From contig NZ_CP117027.1 in the NCBI RefSeq assembly GCF_028551275.1, positions 1 to 64,000 of the forward strand: a stretch of DNA of 64,000 bases. The letters are read 5' to 3'. The notes under the pieces were generated by a model. That model ran no database searches. It worked only from the letters and a program-made list of their open reading frames with translations, and was not told where the DNA came from. Position numbers and translations under genes: made by a program. This document shows, piece after piece, positions 44,907 through 53,379 of this stretch (its first letter is position 1; each line of letters starts with the position of its first letter). This DNA comes from Sphingomonas hankookensis. GTDB lineage: Bacteria; Pseudomonadota; Alphaproteobacteria; Sphingomonadales; Sphingomonadaceae.

Positions 44907-44989
44907 GTACCCCCGCGCAGGCGGGGGTCCAGGGTTGTTGACCGCGACCGTGGTTCTGCTTGGCTCTGGCCCCCCGCCTGCGCGGGGGG
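44907..44989. repeat. GC-rich inverted repeat, REP-like family copy 5
   Basis: The left arm GTACCCCCGCGCAGGCGGGG and a right arm CCCCCCGCCTGCGCGGGGGG lie only 38 bp from copy 4. A shorter hairpin with the related core GTCACCCCAACCTGCGCTGG follows at 45032-45059. These copies fill the gap 44755-45134 between the kinase and regulator genes. Confidence 0.82.
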
Positions 44990-45134
44990 ACGGTGAGGGG
45001 CGGGGAGGGTGGTCGCCTCTCCTCCACCGCACGTCACCCCAACCTGCGCTGGGGTGACGCCAATGGAGGACACCGCCGCCGGCCACCCTCTCTCCCCGGT
45101 GACGCGCTCGCCCGGAGGGACGCGCCTGCCCACC

Positions 45135-46376
45135 CTACAACCCATGCCGCGCCATCCGCCGGTACAGCGCCCCCCGGCTCAGCCCCAAGGCCGCCGCCGC
45201 GTGGGACACATTGTGGCGATGTTCGAGCAGGGCCGCCTCGATCACCGCGCGCTCGTTCCCGTCGAGGTCGAAGCGGGCGGCGGGCGCCTCCGCCACCGGC
45301 GCTACCGCCACGGGGCCAAGCAAGGTCGCGTCGATGACCTCGCCCTCGCCCAGCAGGATCGCGCGCTCGATCGCGGCGCTCAGGCCCCGCACCTCGTCCA
45401 CCCACGGCCCGGAGAGGATGCGCGCCTCCGCCGCCGCGGTGAAGGCCGGCACCGCCCGCCCGTAGCGCGCCGCCGCCTGTCGCGCGAAATGGCGTGCGAG
45501 CAGCAGCGCGTCGCCCTCGCGCTGGGCCAGGGGTGGCACCACGATCTCGACCGTGGCGATGCGGCGGGCGAGCGCGGGGAGGATGCCGCCGGCGTCGTCG
45601 GCGATGGCGATGCAGCGGGTCGCGGGCGGAATACGGGTGAGGAGGCGGGCCTGCGCCACCTCCCCCAACCGGTCGGGATGGCGCAGCAGCAATGTCGGCG
45701 CGGGTCCGTCGAGCAACCCCCATGCCGCATCGTCGCGCAGGTCGATCACCGGCATCGCCGTGGCGGCATCGGGCGAGGCGGCGTGGAGCGCGGCGGCGGT
45801 CAGGCCGCGCCCCGATCCCGCCGGCCCGGTGACGACCACCCCCGCCCCGGTCGGGCCGATCCGCCGGACCAGCGCGCGCAACCGCTCGATCGCCGGACTG
45901 TCGCCCAGCAGCCGCGCCGGCTCGACCGGGGCGGGGGCGGCGGGCGCGGCCACCGTGCGCGGTGCGGCGGCGGCGGCGATGCGCGCCAGCAGGTCGGCAT
46001 TGCGCCACGGCTTCATGATGAAGTCGCGCGCGCCCGCTCGCATCGCCTCCACCGCGATCCTGACGCCACTATGCGCGGTGATGACCACCACGGCAGCTTG
46101 CGCGTCGTCGGCCAGGATGCGTGCCAGCAGCGCCAGCCCCTCCGCCCCGTCGGTGCGGTTCGCGCCGTAATTCATGTCGAGCAGGATCACGTCGTAGCGG
46201 GCGGCGGCCAGGCGGGACAGCGCCTCCTCCGGACCCGTAGCGCAGTCGATCCGGTGGCGGCCGAGCCGCACCGCCAGCGCGATCGATTCGGCGACGCTGG
46301 CATTGTCGTCGACCAGCAGCACCGACAGGGCGCTTGACGGCGCCGCCGACTGTCCATTTCCGGACAGGCTGTCCAT
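45135..46376 (-). CDS. NtrC-like response regulator with degenerate AAA+ domain
   Basis: This 413-residue protein starts at MDSLSGNGQSAAPSS. The receiver is intact (VLLVDDNASVAESIA; phospho-Asp in YDVILLDMNYG; VVVITAHSGV; FIMKPW). The central domain aligns with the NtrC AAA+ core, but the Walker A is VTGPAGSGRGLTAAAL (no GESGTGKE, Lys replaced by Arg). The Walker B reads PTLLLRHPDRL without acidic residues, and no GAFTGA loop is seen. It therefore should not drive sigma-54 RNA polymerase. The C-terminal Fis-type HTH is good (HRHNVSHAAAALGLSRGALYRRMARHGL). It is the likely partner of the downstream kinase. Confidence 0.87.
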   Translation of the reverse strand: MDSLSGNGQSAAPSSALSVLLVDDNASVAESIALAVRLGRHRIDCATGPEEALSRLAAARYDVILLDMNYGANRTDGAEGLALLARILADDAQAAVVVITAHSGVRIAVEAMRAGARDFIMKPWRNADLLARIAAAAAPRTVAAPAAPAPVEPARLLGDSPAIERLRALVRRIGPTGAGVVVTGPAGSGRGLTAAALHAASPDAATAMPVIDLRDDAAWGLLDGPAPTLLLRHPDRLGEVAQARLLTRIPPATRCIAIADDAGGILPALARRIATVEIVVPPLAQREGDALLLARHFARQAAARYGRAVPAFTAAAEARILSGPWVDEVRGLSAAIERAILLGEGEVIDATLLGPVAVAPVAEAPAARFDLDGNERAVIEAALLEHRHNVSHAAAALGLSRGALYRRMARHGL

Positions 46377-46385
46377 GTCCGGACG
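46350..46385. promoter_or_regulatory. Tandem 17-bp palindromic operators at the regulator start
   Basis: Two copies of a dyad, CTGTCCATTTCCGGACA (46350-46366) and CTGTCCATGTCCGGACG (46369-46385), are 19 bp apart from start to start. They straddle the regulator's start codon and the divergent gap to the ABC exporter operon. A third partial site (CGGCGGACAG) follows. They are likely binding sites for the Fis-type HTH of this regulator. Confidence 0.6.
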
Positions 46386-46466
46386 GTCACCCGGCGGACA
46401 GTTGGGGGAAGGTGATGGAATTGCAGGCACTTAGGATTTTTCGCCCCGATCGGTGACACTGGGTCC

Positions 46467-47780
46467 ATGATGACCGAAGCGACACAGGGCGCAAGCACCA
46501 CCGAAACACCGCCCGGCGCGGCGATGGACCGCCGCGTGGAACGGCCGAAACGCGCCTGGTGGCTGCGGCGTGCGACATGGATCGTTGTCGCGGCCGTGCT
46601 GGCGGCGGTCGCGCTGTGGCGCTGGCTGCCCGCCGCCGGATCGACCGACATCGCCGCCGGCGCGATCGAGACCGGCGAGGTGACGCAGCAGCCGTTCGAC
46701 GATTACCTGCCGGTGCGCGCCACCGTCGCCCCGCGCCTGACCACGCTGGTCGGGGTGCTGGCCGGCGGACAGGTCGAACAATTGCTGGTGCAGGACGGCG
46801 CGATGGTCGCCGCCGGCCAACCGCTCGCCACACTCGCCAATCCCGAGCTGCGCCTCGACGTGCTGACCCGCGAGGCGGCGATCGCCAGCCAGCTGGGCAG
46901 CATCGCCGGCGAAGGGCTGGGGATCGAGCGCAGCCGGCTCGACCGATCGGCCCAGGTCGCGCAGGCGGAGTACGACCTCATCAAGGCGCGGCGCGAGCTG
47001 GCGATCCGCCAGCAGCTGTTCGACAAGGGGATCGTGACCGAGGCCGGGGTCGCCGGCTATCGCGCCGAGGCCGACTATCAGGCCCGCCGGCTCGCCCAGC
47101 TGCGCAGCGGGGCGGGGACCGAGGCGCGGATCACCGCGACGCAGGGCCAGCGCCTGGCCGATACGCAGGCGCGCCTCGCCGGCAACCTCGCGGCGGTGCG
47201 CGGCGGGCTGTCGGCGTTGACGGTGCGGGCGCCGGCGGCCGGGCGGCTGACCAACTTCACGCTGCAACCCGGCCAGACGCTGAAACCCGGCGATCCGGCG
47301 GGGCAGGTCGACAGCGAAGGGTCGTGGAAGCTGACCGCCGATGTCGACGAATATTATCTCGGCCGCGTGGCGGTCGGGCAGAAGGCGAAGGCCGACGGCA
47401 TGGCGATGACCGTCAGCAAGGTCCTGCCGGCGGTGAAGGACGGGCGTTTTCGGATCGAACTGACGTTCGATGGCGGTGCCGGCCCCGCGCAAGCGGCAAA
47501 AGCGCCCAATCTCAACCGCGGCCAGACCATCGACATCCGCATTACGCTCGGCGCCGCGTCGAAGGCGGTGGTCGCCCCGGTCGGCGGGTGGCTGGCGGCG
47601 GATAACGGGGCGTTCGCCTTCGTCGTCGATGCCGGCGGCACCCATGCCACGCGCCGCCCGGTCCGGGTCGGCCGGCGCAATCCGGAAGCGGTCGAGATCC
47701 TGTCGGGCCTGAACCCCGGCGACCGCATCGTCACCAGCAACCTGTCGACCGTGAAGGGCGACACCATCAACATCCGATAG
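46467..47780 (+). CDS. Periplasmic adaptor (HlyD/MacA family) of an ABC exporter
   Basis: This 437-residue protein has an N-terminal signal anchor (ATWIVVAAVLAAVALWRWL) and a lipoyl-like/barrel-sandwich region (VEQLLVQDGAMVAAGQPLATLANPEL). A coiled-coil hairpin (about residues 120-235) is followed by the beta-barrel (LTVRAPAAGRLTNFTLQPGQTLKPGD) and a C-terminal membrane-proximal domain (LNPGDRIVTSNLSTVKGDTINIR). It links an inner-membrane ABC transporter to an outer-membrane channel. It is divergent from the two-component regulator gene with tandem operators between, and followed by the transporter genes. Confidence 0.88.
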   Translation: MMTEATQGASTTETPPGAAMDRRVERPKRAWWLRRATWIVVAAVLAAVALWRWLPAAGSTDIAAGAIETGEVTQQPFDDYLPVRATVAPRLTTLVGVLAGGQVEQLLVQDGAMVAAGQPLATLANPELRLDVLTREAAIASQLGSIAGEGLGIERSRLDRSAQVAQAEYDLIKARRELAIRQQLFDKGIVTEAGVAGYRAEADYQARRLAQLRSGAGTEARITATQGQRLADTQARLAGNLAAVRGGLSALTVRAPAAGRLTNFTLQPGQTLKPGDPAGQVDSEGSWKLTADVDEYYLGRVAVGQKAKADGMAMTVSKVLPAVKDGRFRIELTFDGGAGPAQAAKAPNLNRGQTIDIRITLGAASKAVVAPVGGWLAADNGAFAFVVDAGGTHATRRPVRVGRRNPEAVEILSGLNPGDRIVTSNLSTVKGDTINIR

Positions 47781-47792
47781 GGCAGCAAATAG

Positions 47793-47818
47793 CTCCCCTC
47801 CCTTGTCAGGGAGGGGAG
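47793..47818 (+). terminator. Hairpin between adaptor and ABC ATPase genes
   Basis: CTCCCCTCCCT and AGGGAGGGGAG form an 11-bp stem with a 4-nt loop. The sites lie within an operon, so it may set relative expression or stabilise the upstream mRNA rather than end transcription. Confidence 0.55.
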
Positions 47819-47880
47819 AAGGGGCACCGGCAGCCGAAGGCCGATTGGCCCCGGACAACATTGATCAGGGAGGGACGTGC

Positions 47881-48570
47881 ATGATCCGCTTAGAAAATAT
47901 CCAGCGCCGCTATGTCTCCGACGAGGTCGAGACGACCGCGCTCTCCGACATCGACCTCCATGTCGAAGCAGGCGAGTTCGTCGCGATCATGGGGCCGTCG
48001 GGCTGCGGCAAGTCGACATTGCTCAACACGCTCGGCACCGTCGATCGCCCGACCGGGGGCAGGTACCTGTTCGGCGAACAGGATCTGGCGGCGATGGGCG
48101 AGAGCGAGCTGGCGAAGTTCCGGGGATCGACGCTCGGCTTCGTGTTCCAGAGCTTCAACCTGATCGACGAGCTGACGATCGAGGAGAATGTCGCGCTCGG
48201 CCTCGCCTATCGCGGCGATGCCGGGGCCAGCAGCGGAGGGCGCAAGGCACGGGTCGCCGCCGCCATGGACAAGGTCGGCATCGCCCACCGCGCCCGCCAT
48301 TTCCCGCACCAATTGTCGGGCGGGCAGCAGCAGCGCGCCGCCATCGCCCGCGCGATCGTCGGCGATCCGAAACTGATCCTGGCGGACGAACCGACCGGCA
48401 ATCTCGACACCGCCAATGGCGAGCAGGTGATGAACATCCTGATGGGGCTGAACGGCGAAGGGGCGACGATCGTGATGGTCACCCACTCGCCCGCCCATGC
48501 CGACATGGCGAAGCGGCGGATCGACATGCTGGATGGCCGGATCGTCGCCAGCGCGATGCGGGCGATGTGA
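47881..48570 (+). CDS. ABC transporter ATP-binding protein (MacB/LolD type)
   Basis: This 229-residue ATPase has Walker A MGPSGCGKSTLLN, Q-loop FVFQSFNLIDELTIEENV, signature LSGGQQQRAAIARAI, Walker B LILADEPTGNLD and the H-loop VMVTHS. The length and 'FQSFNLIdeLT..eNv' motif fit the MacB/LolD class that works with FtsX-like permeases by mechanotransmission. ATG 47881 follows GGGAGGGACGTGC. The permease is encoded two genes downstream. Confidence 0.93.
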   Translation: MIRLENIQRRYVSDEVETTALSDIDLHVEAGEFVAIMGPSGCGKSTLLNTLGTVDRPTGGRYLFGEQDLAAMGESELAKFRGSTLGFVFQSFNLIDELTIEENVALGLAYRGDAGASSGGRKARVAAAMDKVGIAHRARHFPHQLSGGQQQRAAIARAIVGDPKLILADEPTGNLDTANGEQVMNILMGLNGEGATIVMVTHSPAHADMAKRRIDMLDGRIVASAMRAM

Positions 48571-48656
48571 GCTTTCCCGCAGCCCATCCCCAACCCGTGC
48601 GTACCCCCGGGCTGACGGCGGCGCATTCCCCCTTCCCTCCCAACCGGAGACCTTCC

Positions 48657-49409
48657 ATGAAACCGCTCCTCACCCTCGCACTGCTCGCCTCCGCAATCCC
48701 AACCCCGGCGCTGGCGCAGGGTGCCACGCGCAGCTTCGCCGCCGCCGGGTTCGACCGCATCGTCGTGCAGGGCTGCGACCATGTCGCCATCCGCTTCGGC
48801 GCGGGCTTCGCCGTCCGGGCGGAGGGGCAGGCGGGGTCGCTCGCCGCGATCGGCGTCGCGGTGCGCGGCCGGGTGCTGACGCTGCTTCGCGACAAGGGCA
48901 GCTGCGACAGCCGCGCGGGCAAGCCCGCCGCGACGATCAGCGTCACCCTGCCACGGCTGCAGGCGATCGAGGCGAGCGGCACCGGGTCGGTCCGCATTGC
49001 CGGCCTGAACGGCCCGACCTTCGCGGCGCGGATGCGCGGCACCGCCAACCTGTCGGTCGACGGCCTGCGGACCGACCGCGCGGTCGTCACCCTGTCGGGC
49101 ACCGGCACCGCGACGCTGAAGGGGGTGCAGGCGCAGCGGCTGTCGCTCGAGCTTGGCGGCACCGGCCGCATCACCGCCACCGGCCGCGCCAACGCACTGG
49201 CGATCGCCGCCAGCGGGACGGGACATGTCGACACGTCGACGCTGGCCACCACCGGCCTGTCGGTCCGCGCCAGCGGCACCGGATCGGTCCGCGCGGCGGT
49301 GAACGGACCGGCGGGGATCGACGCCAGCGGCATCGCGCGGGTCAGCGTCACTGGACGCCCGGCCTGTTCGGTCGCGAAAAGCGGCATGGCCCGCGTCACC
49401 TGCGGCTGA
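48657..49409 (+). CDS. GIN-domain (DUF2807) secreted beta-repeat protein
   Basis: This 250-residue protein has a signal peptide (MKPLLTLALLASAIPTPALA). The body is made of beta-helix-like repeats with recurring SGTGS, GTANL, SGTGTA, GGTGRI and SGTGHV turns and 'I.ASGtg.v.i.gl' strands. This is the putative auto-transporter adhesin head-GIN (DUF2807) fold. It lies between ATPase and permease genes of the exporter, so it may be a periplasmic accessory or the cargo-related component. No enzymatic motif is visible. Confidence 0.82.
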   Translation: MKPLLTLALLASAIPTPALAQGATRSFAAAGFDRIVVQGCDHVAIRFGAGFAVRAEGQAGSLAAIGVAVRGRVLTLLRDKGSCDSRAGKPAATISVTLPRLQAIEASGTGSVRIAGLNGPTFAARMRGTANLSVDGLRTDRAVVTLSGTGTATLKGVQAQRLSLELGGTGRITATGRANALAIAASGTGHVDTSTLATTGLSVRASGTGSVRAAVNGPAGIDASGIARVSVTGRPACSVAKSGMARVTCG

Positions 49410-49426
49410 ACGGGGAGGGGGGAGCC

Positions 49427-51856
49427 ATGAACCGTTTCGCGCTGCTGTCGCTCTATCGCTCGCTTGTGCGCCACAAGCTCTATGCCGCGCTCAACATCGG
49501 GGGGCTGGCGGTCGGGATCGCGGTGTTTCTGATCCTCGGCCTCTATGTCCGGTTCGAGACGGGTTATGAGAAATGGCTGCCCGATTACGACAAGACGTAC
49601 ATCGTGCGGACGACCTGGACCCTGCCCGACAGCCCGGCGAACGGCACCTATGCGTGGACGATGGGCGGACTGCTCGATCAGATGCGCGAGGATTTTCCGG
49701 GCGTCGTCGGTACGCGGATCAATGGCGGGGGCAATGCCGGCACGATCCTGACCGAGGGGCGCGCGACGCAGGTCGACGCGGCACAGGTCGACGCTAATTT
49801 CCTTCAGGTGATGCCGTTGCCGCTGGTCGCGGGCGATGCTGCGACCGCGCTGGCGCAGCCGGGCAATGCCGCGATCGACGAGAAGACCGCGCGCGCCTAT
49901 TTCGGCGACCGCGATCCGATCGGGCAGACTTTGGTCCTGTCGATGGACAAGGTGCGGACCTATCGCGTCGCCGCCGTGTTCCGCGACCTGCCCAAAAACA
50001 GCGATTTCAAGCTGTCGGTACTGGTCCCGATCACCCGCGATATGGCGAGCGAGAACTGGTATCACTGGGGCAGCACGTCGCTGCAGACCTTCCTGCGTTT
50101 TGACACGCCCGCCGCGGCGCGCGGGTTCGCGGCGAAGCTGACCGCGTTCGTCGACCGGCGCGGCAAGGAACTGGCCGATATCGGCGAAAAGCCGTCACAG
50201 ACGCAGCAACTGAACCTGTTGCCGCTTGCCGACCTGCACCTCGAACCGGCCGGTGTGAACACCAGCAGTGCCAGGATGACCGTCGCCACGCTGGGGCTGG
50301 TCGGTCTGCTGACGCTGCTGATCGCGGTGGTCAACTACATCAACCTCGCCACCGCCCGCGCCGGCCTGCGCGCCCGTGAAGTGGCGATGCGCAAGGTGCT
50401 GGGCGCCGATCGCGGCACGCTGGTGCGCCAGTTCCTCGGCGAAGCGGTGCTGACCGTCGCCATCGCCGCGCTGGGCGGGTTGATCCTTGCCGAGCTGGGC
50501 CTGCCGCTCGTCAATGCCGCGGGCGGGCTGTCGCTGACCATGCCGTACGCCGTCGTCGTGCCGGCGCTGGTGGTGCTGGCGGTCGTCGTCGGGGTGCTGG
50601 CGGGAGTCTATCCCGCGATCCTGCTGTCGCGCTTTCCCGCCGCCGCCGTGCTGGCGTCGGCACGGTCGCCCGGCGGCGGGCGCGCAGGGACGCGCATCCG
50701 CGAGGCGCTGGTGATCGGGCAGTTCGGCCTCGCCATCGCCTTCATGATCGGGACCGCGGTGCTGGTCGCGCAGACCCGCCATATCCGCGTGAGCGACGTC
50801 GGTTTCCAGCGCGATGCGTTGATCGTGTTGCAATCGACCGCGGATTCGGCGGTGCCCAAGGACCGGCTGCCGTCGATCCTGACCGCGATCCGCGCGCTGC
50901 CGCAGGTCAGGGACGTCACCGTCTCGAACGCTGCGGCCGGAGGCAGTGGCGAGGATAACAGCGACAACATGCCATTGCCGGGTGTTGCCGGCCCTGGACC
51001 GTCGCTCAAATGGGTGTTGGTCAGCCCGCGCTTCTTCGAAACCCATGGTACGCGGCTGTTGGCCGGGCGCTGGTTCGACGAGGCGCATGGCGAGGACGAT
51101 ACAGCGGGTCGCGATCAGGCGAAGGGGTTCAACATCGTCGTCAACCGCCGTGCGCTGCCGACGCTGCGCTTCGCCAGCCCGGAGGACGCGGTCGGCAAGA
51201 CGATCGGCGGCCAGCGTCCGCGCACCATCATCGGCGTTGTCGACGACATGCGCTTCGACACCCCGCGTGTCCCGTTGCCGCCAACCTATTACATCTATTA
51301 CCGTCAGCCGGAAAAGATCGGCACCTCGATGACGACGATCCGGACAACCGGCGACCCGCGCGCCGCGATGCAGGCGGTGCAGGCGCTGTGGCTGCGGATG
51401 ATGCCGCAGGTGCCGTTCAACGCCAAGACCGCCGACCAGCGGCTCATCGACTTCTACGAAGCTGACGACCGCGCCACCCGGCTGTTCGGGATCGGCGCCG
51501 GCCTTGCCGTGCTGATCGGCTGTGTCGGGCTATGGGGCCTCGCCTCGTTCAACACCGCCCGGCGGACGCGGGAGATCGGCATCCGCAAGACGCTGGGCGC
51601 GTCGTCGTCGGATATCGTCAAGCTGCTGGTCGGGCAGTTCCTGCGCCCTGTCCTGATCGCGAACCTCGTCGCCTGGCCGCTGGCGTTCTTTGCGATGCGG
51701 ACATGGCTGGCCGGGTTCGAGGACGCGATCGCGCTGTCGCCGCTGTTCTTCATCGGGGCGAGCGTGGTGGCGGTGGCGGTCGCGGTGCTGACCGTGCTCG
51801 GCCAGTCGCTGCGCGCCAGTCGGGCGGCGCCGGCCTGGGCGCTGCGGCACGATTGA
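49427..51856 (+). CDS. MacB-like ABC transporter permease
   Basis: This 809-residue protein has two FtsX/MacB_PCD modules. TM1 (LYAALNIGGLAVGIAVFLILGLYV) is followed by a large periplasmic domain, three TM helices around 290-390 (ending VLASARSPGG), a second copy starting IREALVIGQFGLAIAFMIGTAVLVAQ, a second periplasmic domain and three final TM helices (AGLAVLIGCVGLWGLASFNTARRTREIGIRKTLGAS). The latter is the classic FtsX coupling motif. A good ribosome site (GGGGAGGGGGGA) precedes ATG 49427. Together with the adaptor and ATPase it makes a tripartite exporter, probably under the adjacent two-component system. Confidence 0.9.
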   Translation: MNRFALLSLYRSLVRHKLYAALNIGGLAVGIAVFLILGLYVRFETGYEKWLPDYDKTYIVRTTWTLPDSPANGTYAWTMGGLLDQMREDFPGVVGTRINGGGNAGTILTEGRATQVDAAQVDANFLQVMPLPLVAGDAATALAQPGNAAIDEKTARAYFGDRDPIGQTLVLSMDKVRTYRVAAVFRDLPKNSDFKLSVLVPITRDMASENWYHWGSTSLQTFLRFDTPAAARGFAAKLTAFVDRRGKELADIGEKPSQTQQLNLLPLADLHLEPAGVNTSSARMTVATLGLVGLLTLLIAVVNYINLATARAGLRAREVAMRKVLGADRGTLVRQFLGEAVLTVAIAALGGLILAELGLPLVNAAGGLSLTMPYAVVVPALVVLAVVVGVLAGVYPAILLSRFPAAAVLASARSPGGGRAGTRIREALVIGQFGLAIAFMIGTAVLVAQTRHIRVSDVGFQRDALIVLQSTADSAVPKDRLPSILTAIRALPQVRDVTVSNAAAGGSGEDNSDNMPLPGVAGPGPSLKWVLVSPRFFETHGTRLLAGRWFDEAHGEDDTAGRDQAKGFNIVVNRRALPTLRFASPEDAVGKTIGGQRPRTIIGVVDDMRFDTPRVPLPPTYYIYYRQPEKIGTSMTTIRTTGDPRAAMQAVQALWLRMMPQVPFNAKTADQRLIDFYEADDRATRLFGIGAGLAVLIGCVGLWGLASFNTARRTREIGIRKTLGASSSDIVKLLVGQFLRPVLIANLVAWPLAFFAMRTWLAGFEDAIALSPLFFIGASVVAVAVAVLTVLGQSLRASRAAPAWALRHD

Positions 51857-52143
51857 TGGGGGGCAGACAGAGGCCGCGATCGGGATTCCGACCGCGGCTT
51901 GTGTGGGAACGACGGGGCATGATCACCGATTCTTCCCCTTCCGCGTCTTCCTTGCTCATGGCCGACAGCGGCGAATGTCGTGGCTCGGGCCACGACAAAG
52001 AGGGTTAGATTGGTGGGGAATGTTCGATGGCAGGATAGGGTGCGCTGCGTTCATTGTATTACACTATGTCGCGCAAGCGGGGCAGCGGTCCGTGTCGGCC
52101 GTTTCTCGTCCGGGACCGCCAGTACGCTGGCAAAGCCAAGGGG
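51857..52143. other. Gap with no recognised gene
   Basis: I see no frame with a convincing start, codon bias or motif in these 287 bases, only alternative upstream extensions of the following small gene. Confidence 0.4.
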
Positions 52144-52407
52144 ATGGGCAGGGTGCAATTGGATATCGACGCGATCCGCGCGCAAATCCGAAGGATGGAT
52201 TTCGAACGGGGTACCTCCCACGAAATCGCACAGTGGCACGAGGACGACCGGGATTCCCGGCATAACCTCGTAATCGAGGGCATGTGTCCCGAACCGATCG
52301 AGGACCGGCTGTTCGCGATGATGTTGGATGAAGGGGTTTCGCCCGCCCTCGCATCAAAGCTCGTCGTCGATTTGATACAGACCGGCACGGGCAAGCTCCC
52401 GGTCTGA
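52144..52407 (+). CDS. Small protein of unknown function
   Basis: This 87-residue protein starts at MGRVQLDIDAIRAQIRRMDFERG with AAGGGG just upstream; a start at 52054 is possible but less supported. It is rich in acidic residues and His (QWHEDDRDSRHNLVIEGMCPEPIEDRLFAMMLDEGVSPALASKLVVDLI). The 'HNxxIEGmxPxpe...l......Gvs' arrangement loosely recalls VbhA-type Fic antitoxins, but the Ser/Thr of their inhibitory motif is absent and no Fic gene is nearby. Confidence 0.5.
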   Translation: MGRVQLDIDAIRAQIRRMDFERGTSHEIAQWHEDDRDSRHNLVIEGMCPEPIEDRLFAMMLDEGVSPALASKLVVDLIQTGTGKLPV

Positions 52408-52538
52408 TCCTTGGCGGTCGACCGTACCTGTCGCTTGGCGCCACCGACGCAGGGCCTTGGCCACGCGAACGTTGTGTCTTCTAAGCGTGTGCGCCTACCG
52501 CGCGTTGCAGGCGGCCAGAGGGTGCGCCCCGGCAGGCG

Positions 52539-52928
52539 CTAGCGGATGATCACCACCTTCGTTGCGACTTCGGCCGCAACATCGCGCCACGCCTTGTCGG
52601 CGGTATAGGCCGCGACGCCGAGGCGCTTGGCCAAGGCAAGGCAGAACCGATCGCCCAGCGACAAGCCGGCTGATGAAGTCACCGCACGCAAGCTGCCCGC
52701 CTCCCAAGCCATTGCATCGTCCGCCGCAACGACGGTGTAGGGTAGCGCTCCCAGCATCGCGCGAACGTCCTCGATCGGCGCGCCGAGATGGACGAAGTGG
52801 CTCACCACCTCGGCCTGATTGACCGCGCAGACCGAGGCGTCGGCGATCACTCCGGCGACCCTGCTTGCCCCGGGTTCGTTTTTCAGCAGCGCGAGGATCG
52901 CCGAGGCATCGAGCACCACGCCGCTCAT
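52539..52928 (-). CDS. vapC: VapC-type PIN-domain ribonuclease toxin
   Basis: This 129-residue protein has the PIN fold acidic residues: Asp in VVLDASAILALLKNEPG, Glu in NQAEVVSHF, Asp in SLGDRFCLALAKRLG and a further Asp in YTADKAWRD. VapC toxins cleave specific RNAs such as initiator tRNA or rRNA loops. The ATG overlaps the antitoxin stop (ATGA), so it is translated with VapB. Confidence 0.92.
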   Translation of the reverse strand: MSGVVLDASAILALLKNEPGASRVAGVIADASVCAVNQAEVVSHFVHLGAPIEDVRAMLGALPYTVVAADDAMAWEAGSLRAVTSSAGLSLGDRFCLALAKRLGVAAYTADKAWRDVAAEVATKVVIIR

Positions 52929-53167
52929 TCGCCGCTGTCCCCGCGCCGTGCAGCAAGGAATGCCTCGATCGAAGCATCGGGATGTCCGGCATAGCGTTTG
53001 GCAATAGCCTGTGCCTTGGCTACGGTCTGATCCACGGTGCGCAGGACAACACCATCGGCGGTTTCCTCCAGTAGGACCGCACCGCCACCTTCAAGGCCTA
53101 AACGCTTGCGGATGTCCGCAGGCAAGCTCATGCGTCCATTGGGCGTAATGTTCACTTGTAGTGTCAT
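52925..53167 (-). CDS. vapB: AbrB/MazE-type antitoxin (VapB)
   Basis: This 80-residue protein starts at MTLQVNITPNGRMSLPADIRKRLGLEGGG, a SpoVT/AbrB swapped-hairpin DNA-binding domain. A C-terminal toxin-binding tail follows (AKAQAIAKRYAGHPDASIEAFLAARRGDSGE). It neutralises VapC and represses the operon. A frame extension to 53284 exists but lies over the promoter region. Confidence 0.9.
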   Translation of the reverse strand: MTLQVNITPNGRMSLPADIRKRLGLEGGGAVLLEETADGVVLRTVDQTVAKAQAIAKRYAGHPDASIEAFLAARRGDSGE

Positions 53168-53263
53168 ATGACTCAATCGATAATGGGTGGCATAATTGCT
53201 TAACTGTGCCACAAGATGGGCAATATGTCTCGTTAAATCAAAAATCAGTGTCATTCCAGGTAT

Positions 53264-53281
53264 GCCCTGTTCGAACAGGGC
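53264..53281. repeat. 18-bp perfect palindrome upstream of the resolvase gene
   Basis: GCCCTGTTCGAACAGGGC lies in the 212-bp gap between the divergent vapB and resolvase genes, about 100 bp before the recombinase start. A related half (TGATCGAACAGA) is at about 53357-53370. It could be a resolvase binding/crossover site or a vapBC operator. Confidence 0.5.
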
Positions 53282-53379
53282 CACGGAACACCCGCTGCCG
53301 TCCGATCAGGGTCGTTCGCAGCGAGATTGAACACTTCCTGCAAAGGGTCTAGAGCCTGATCGAACAGAAAGGGGTTCCG

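Noticed and set aside
46385..46466. A possible sigma-54 promoter for the exporter (GGCAC...TTTTTC)
   Set aside because: The spacing and the -12 TGC element do not match the TGGCAC-N5-TTGC pattern, and the local regulator lacks the GAFTGA loop needed for sigma-54 activation.
49224..49239. Two octamer units (ATGTCGAC, ACGTCGAC) matching the partition repeats
   Set aside because: They are coding (HVDTS) in the GIN-domain gene, only two units long and 5.5 kb away from the other clusters, so a chance match in GTCGAC-rich DNA is likely.
52144..52407. VbhA-like Fic antitoxin
   Set aside because: The inhibitory motif needs Ser/Thr four residues before the Glu; here it is Asn, and no Fic-domain gene is adjacent. 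Kept only as a small unknown protein.
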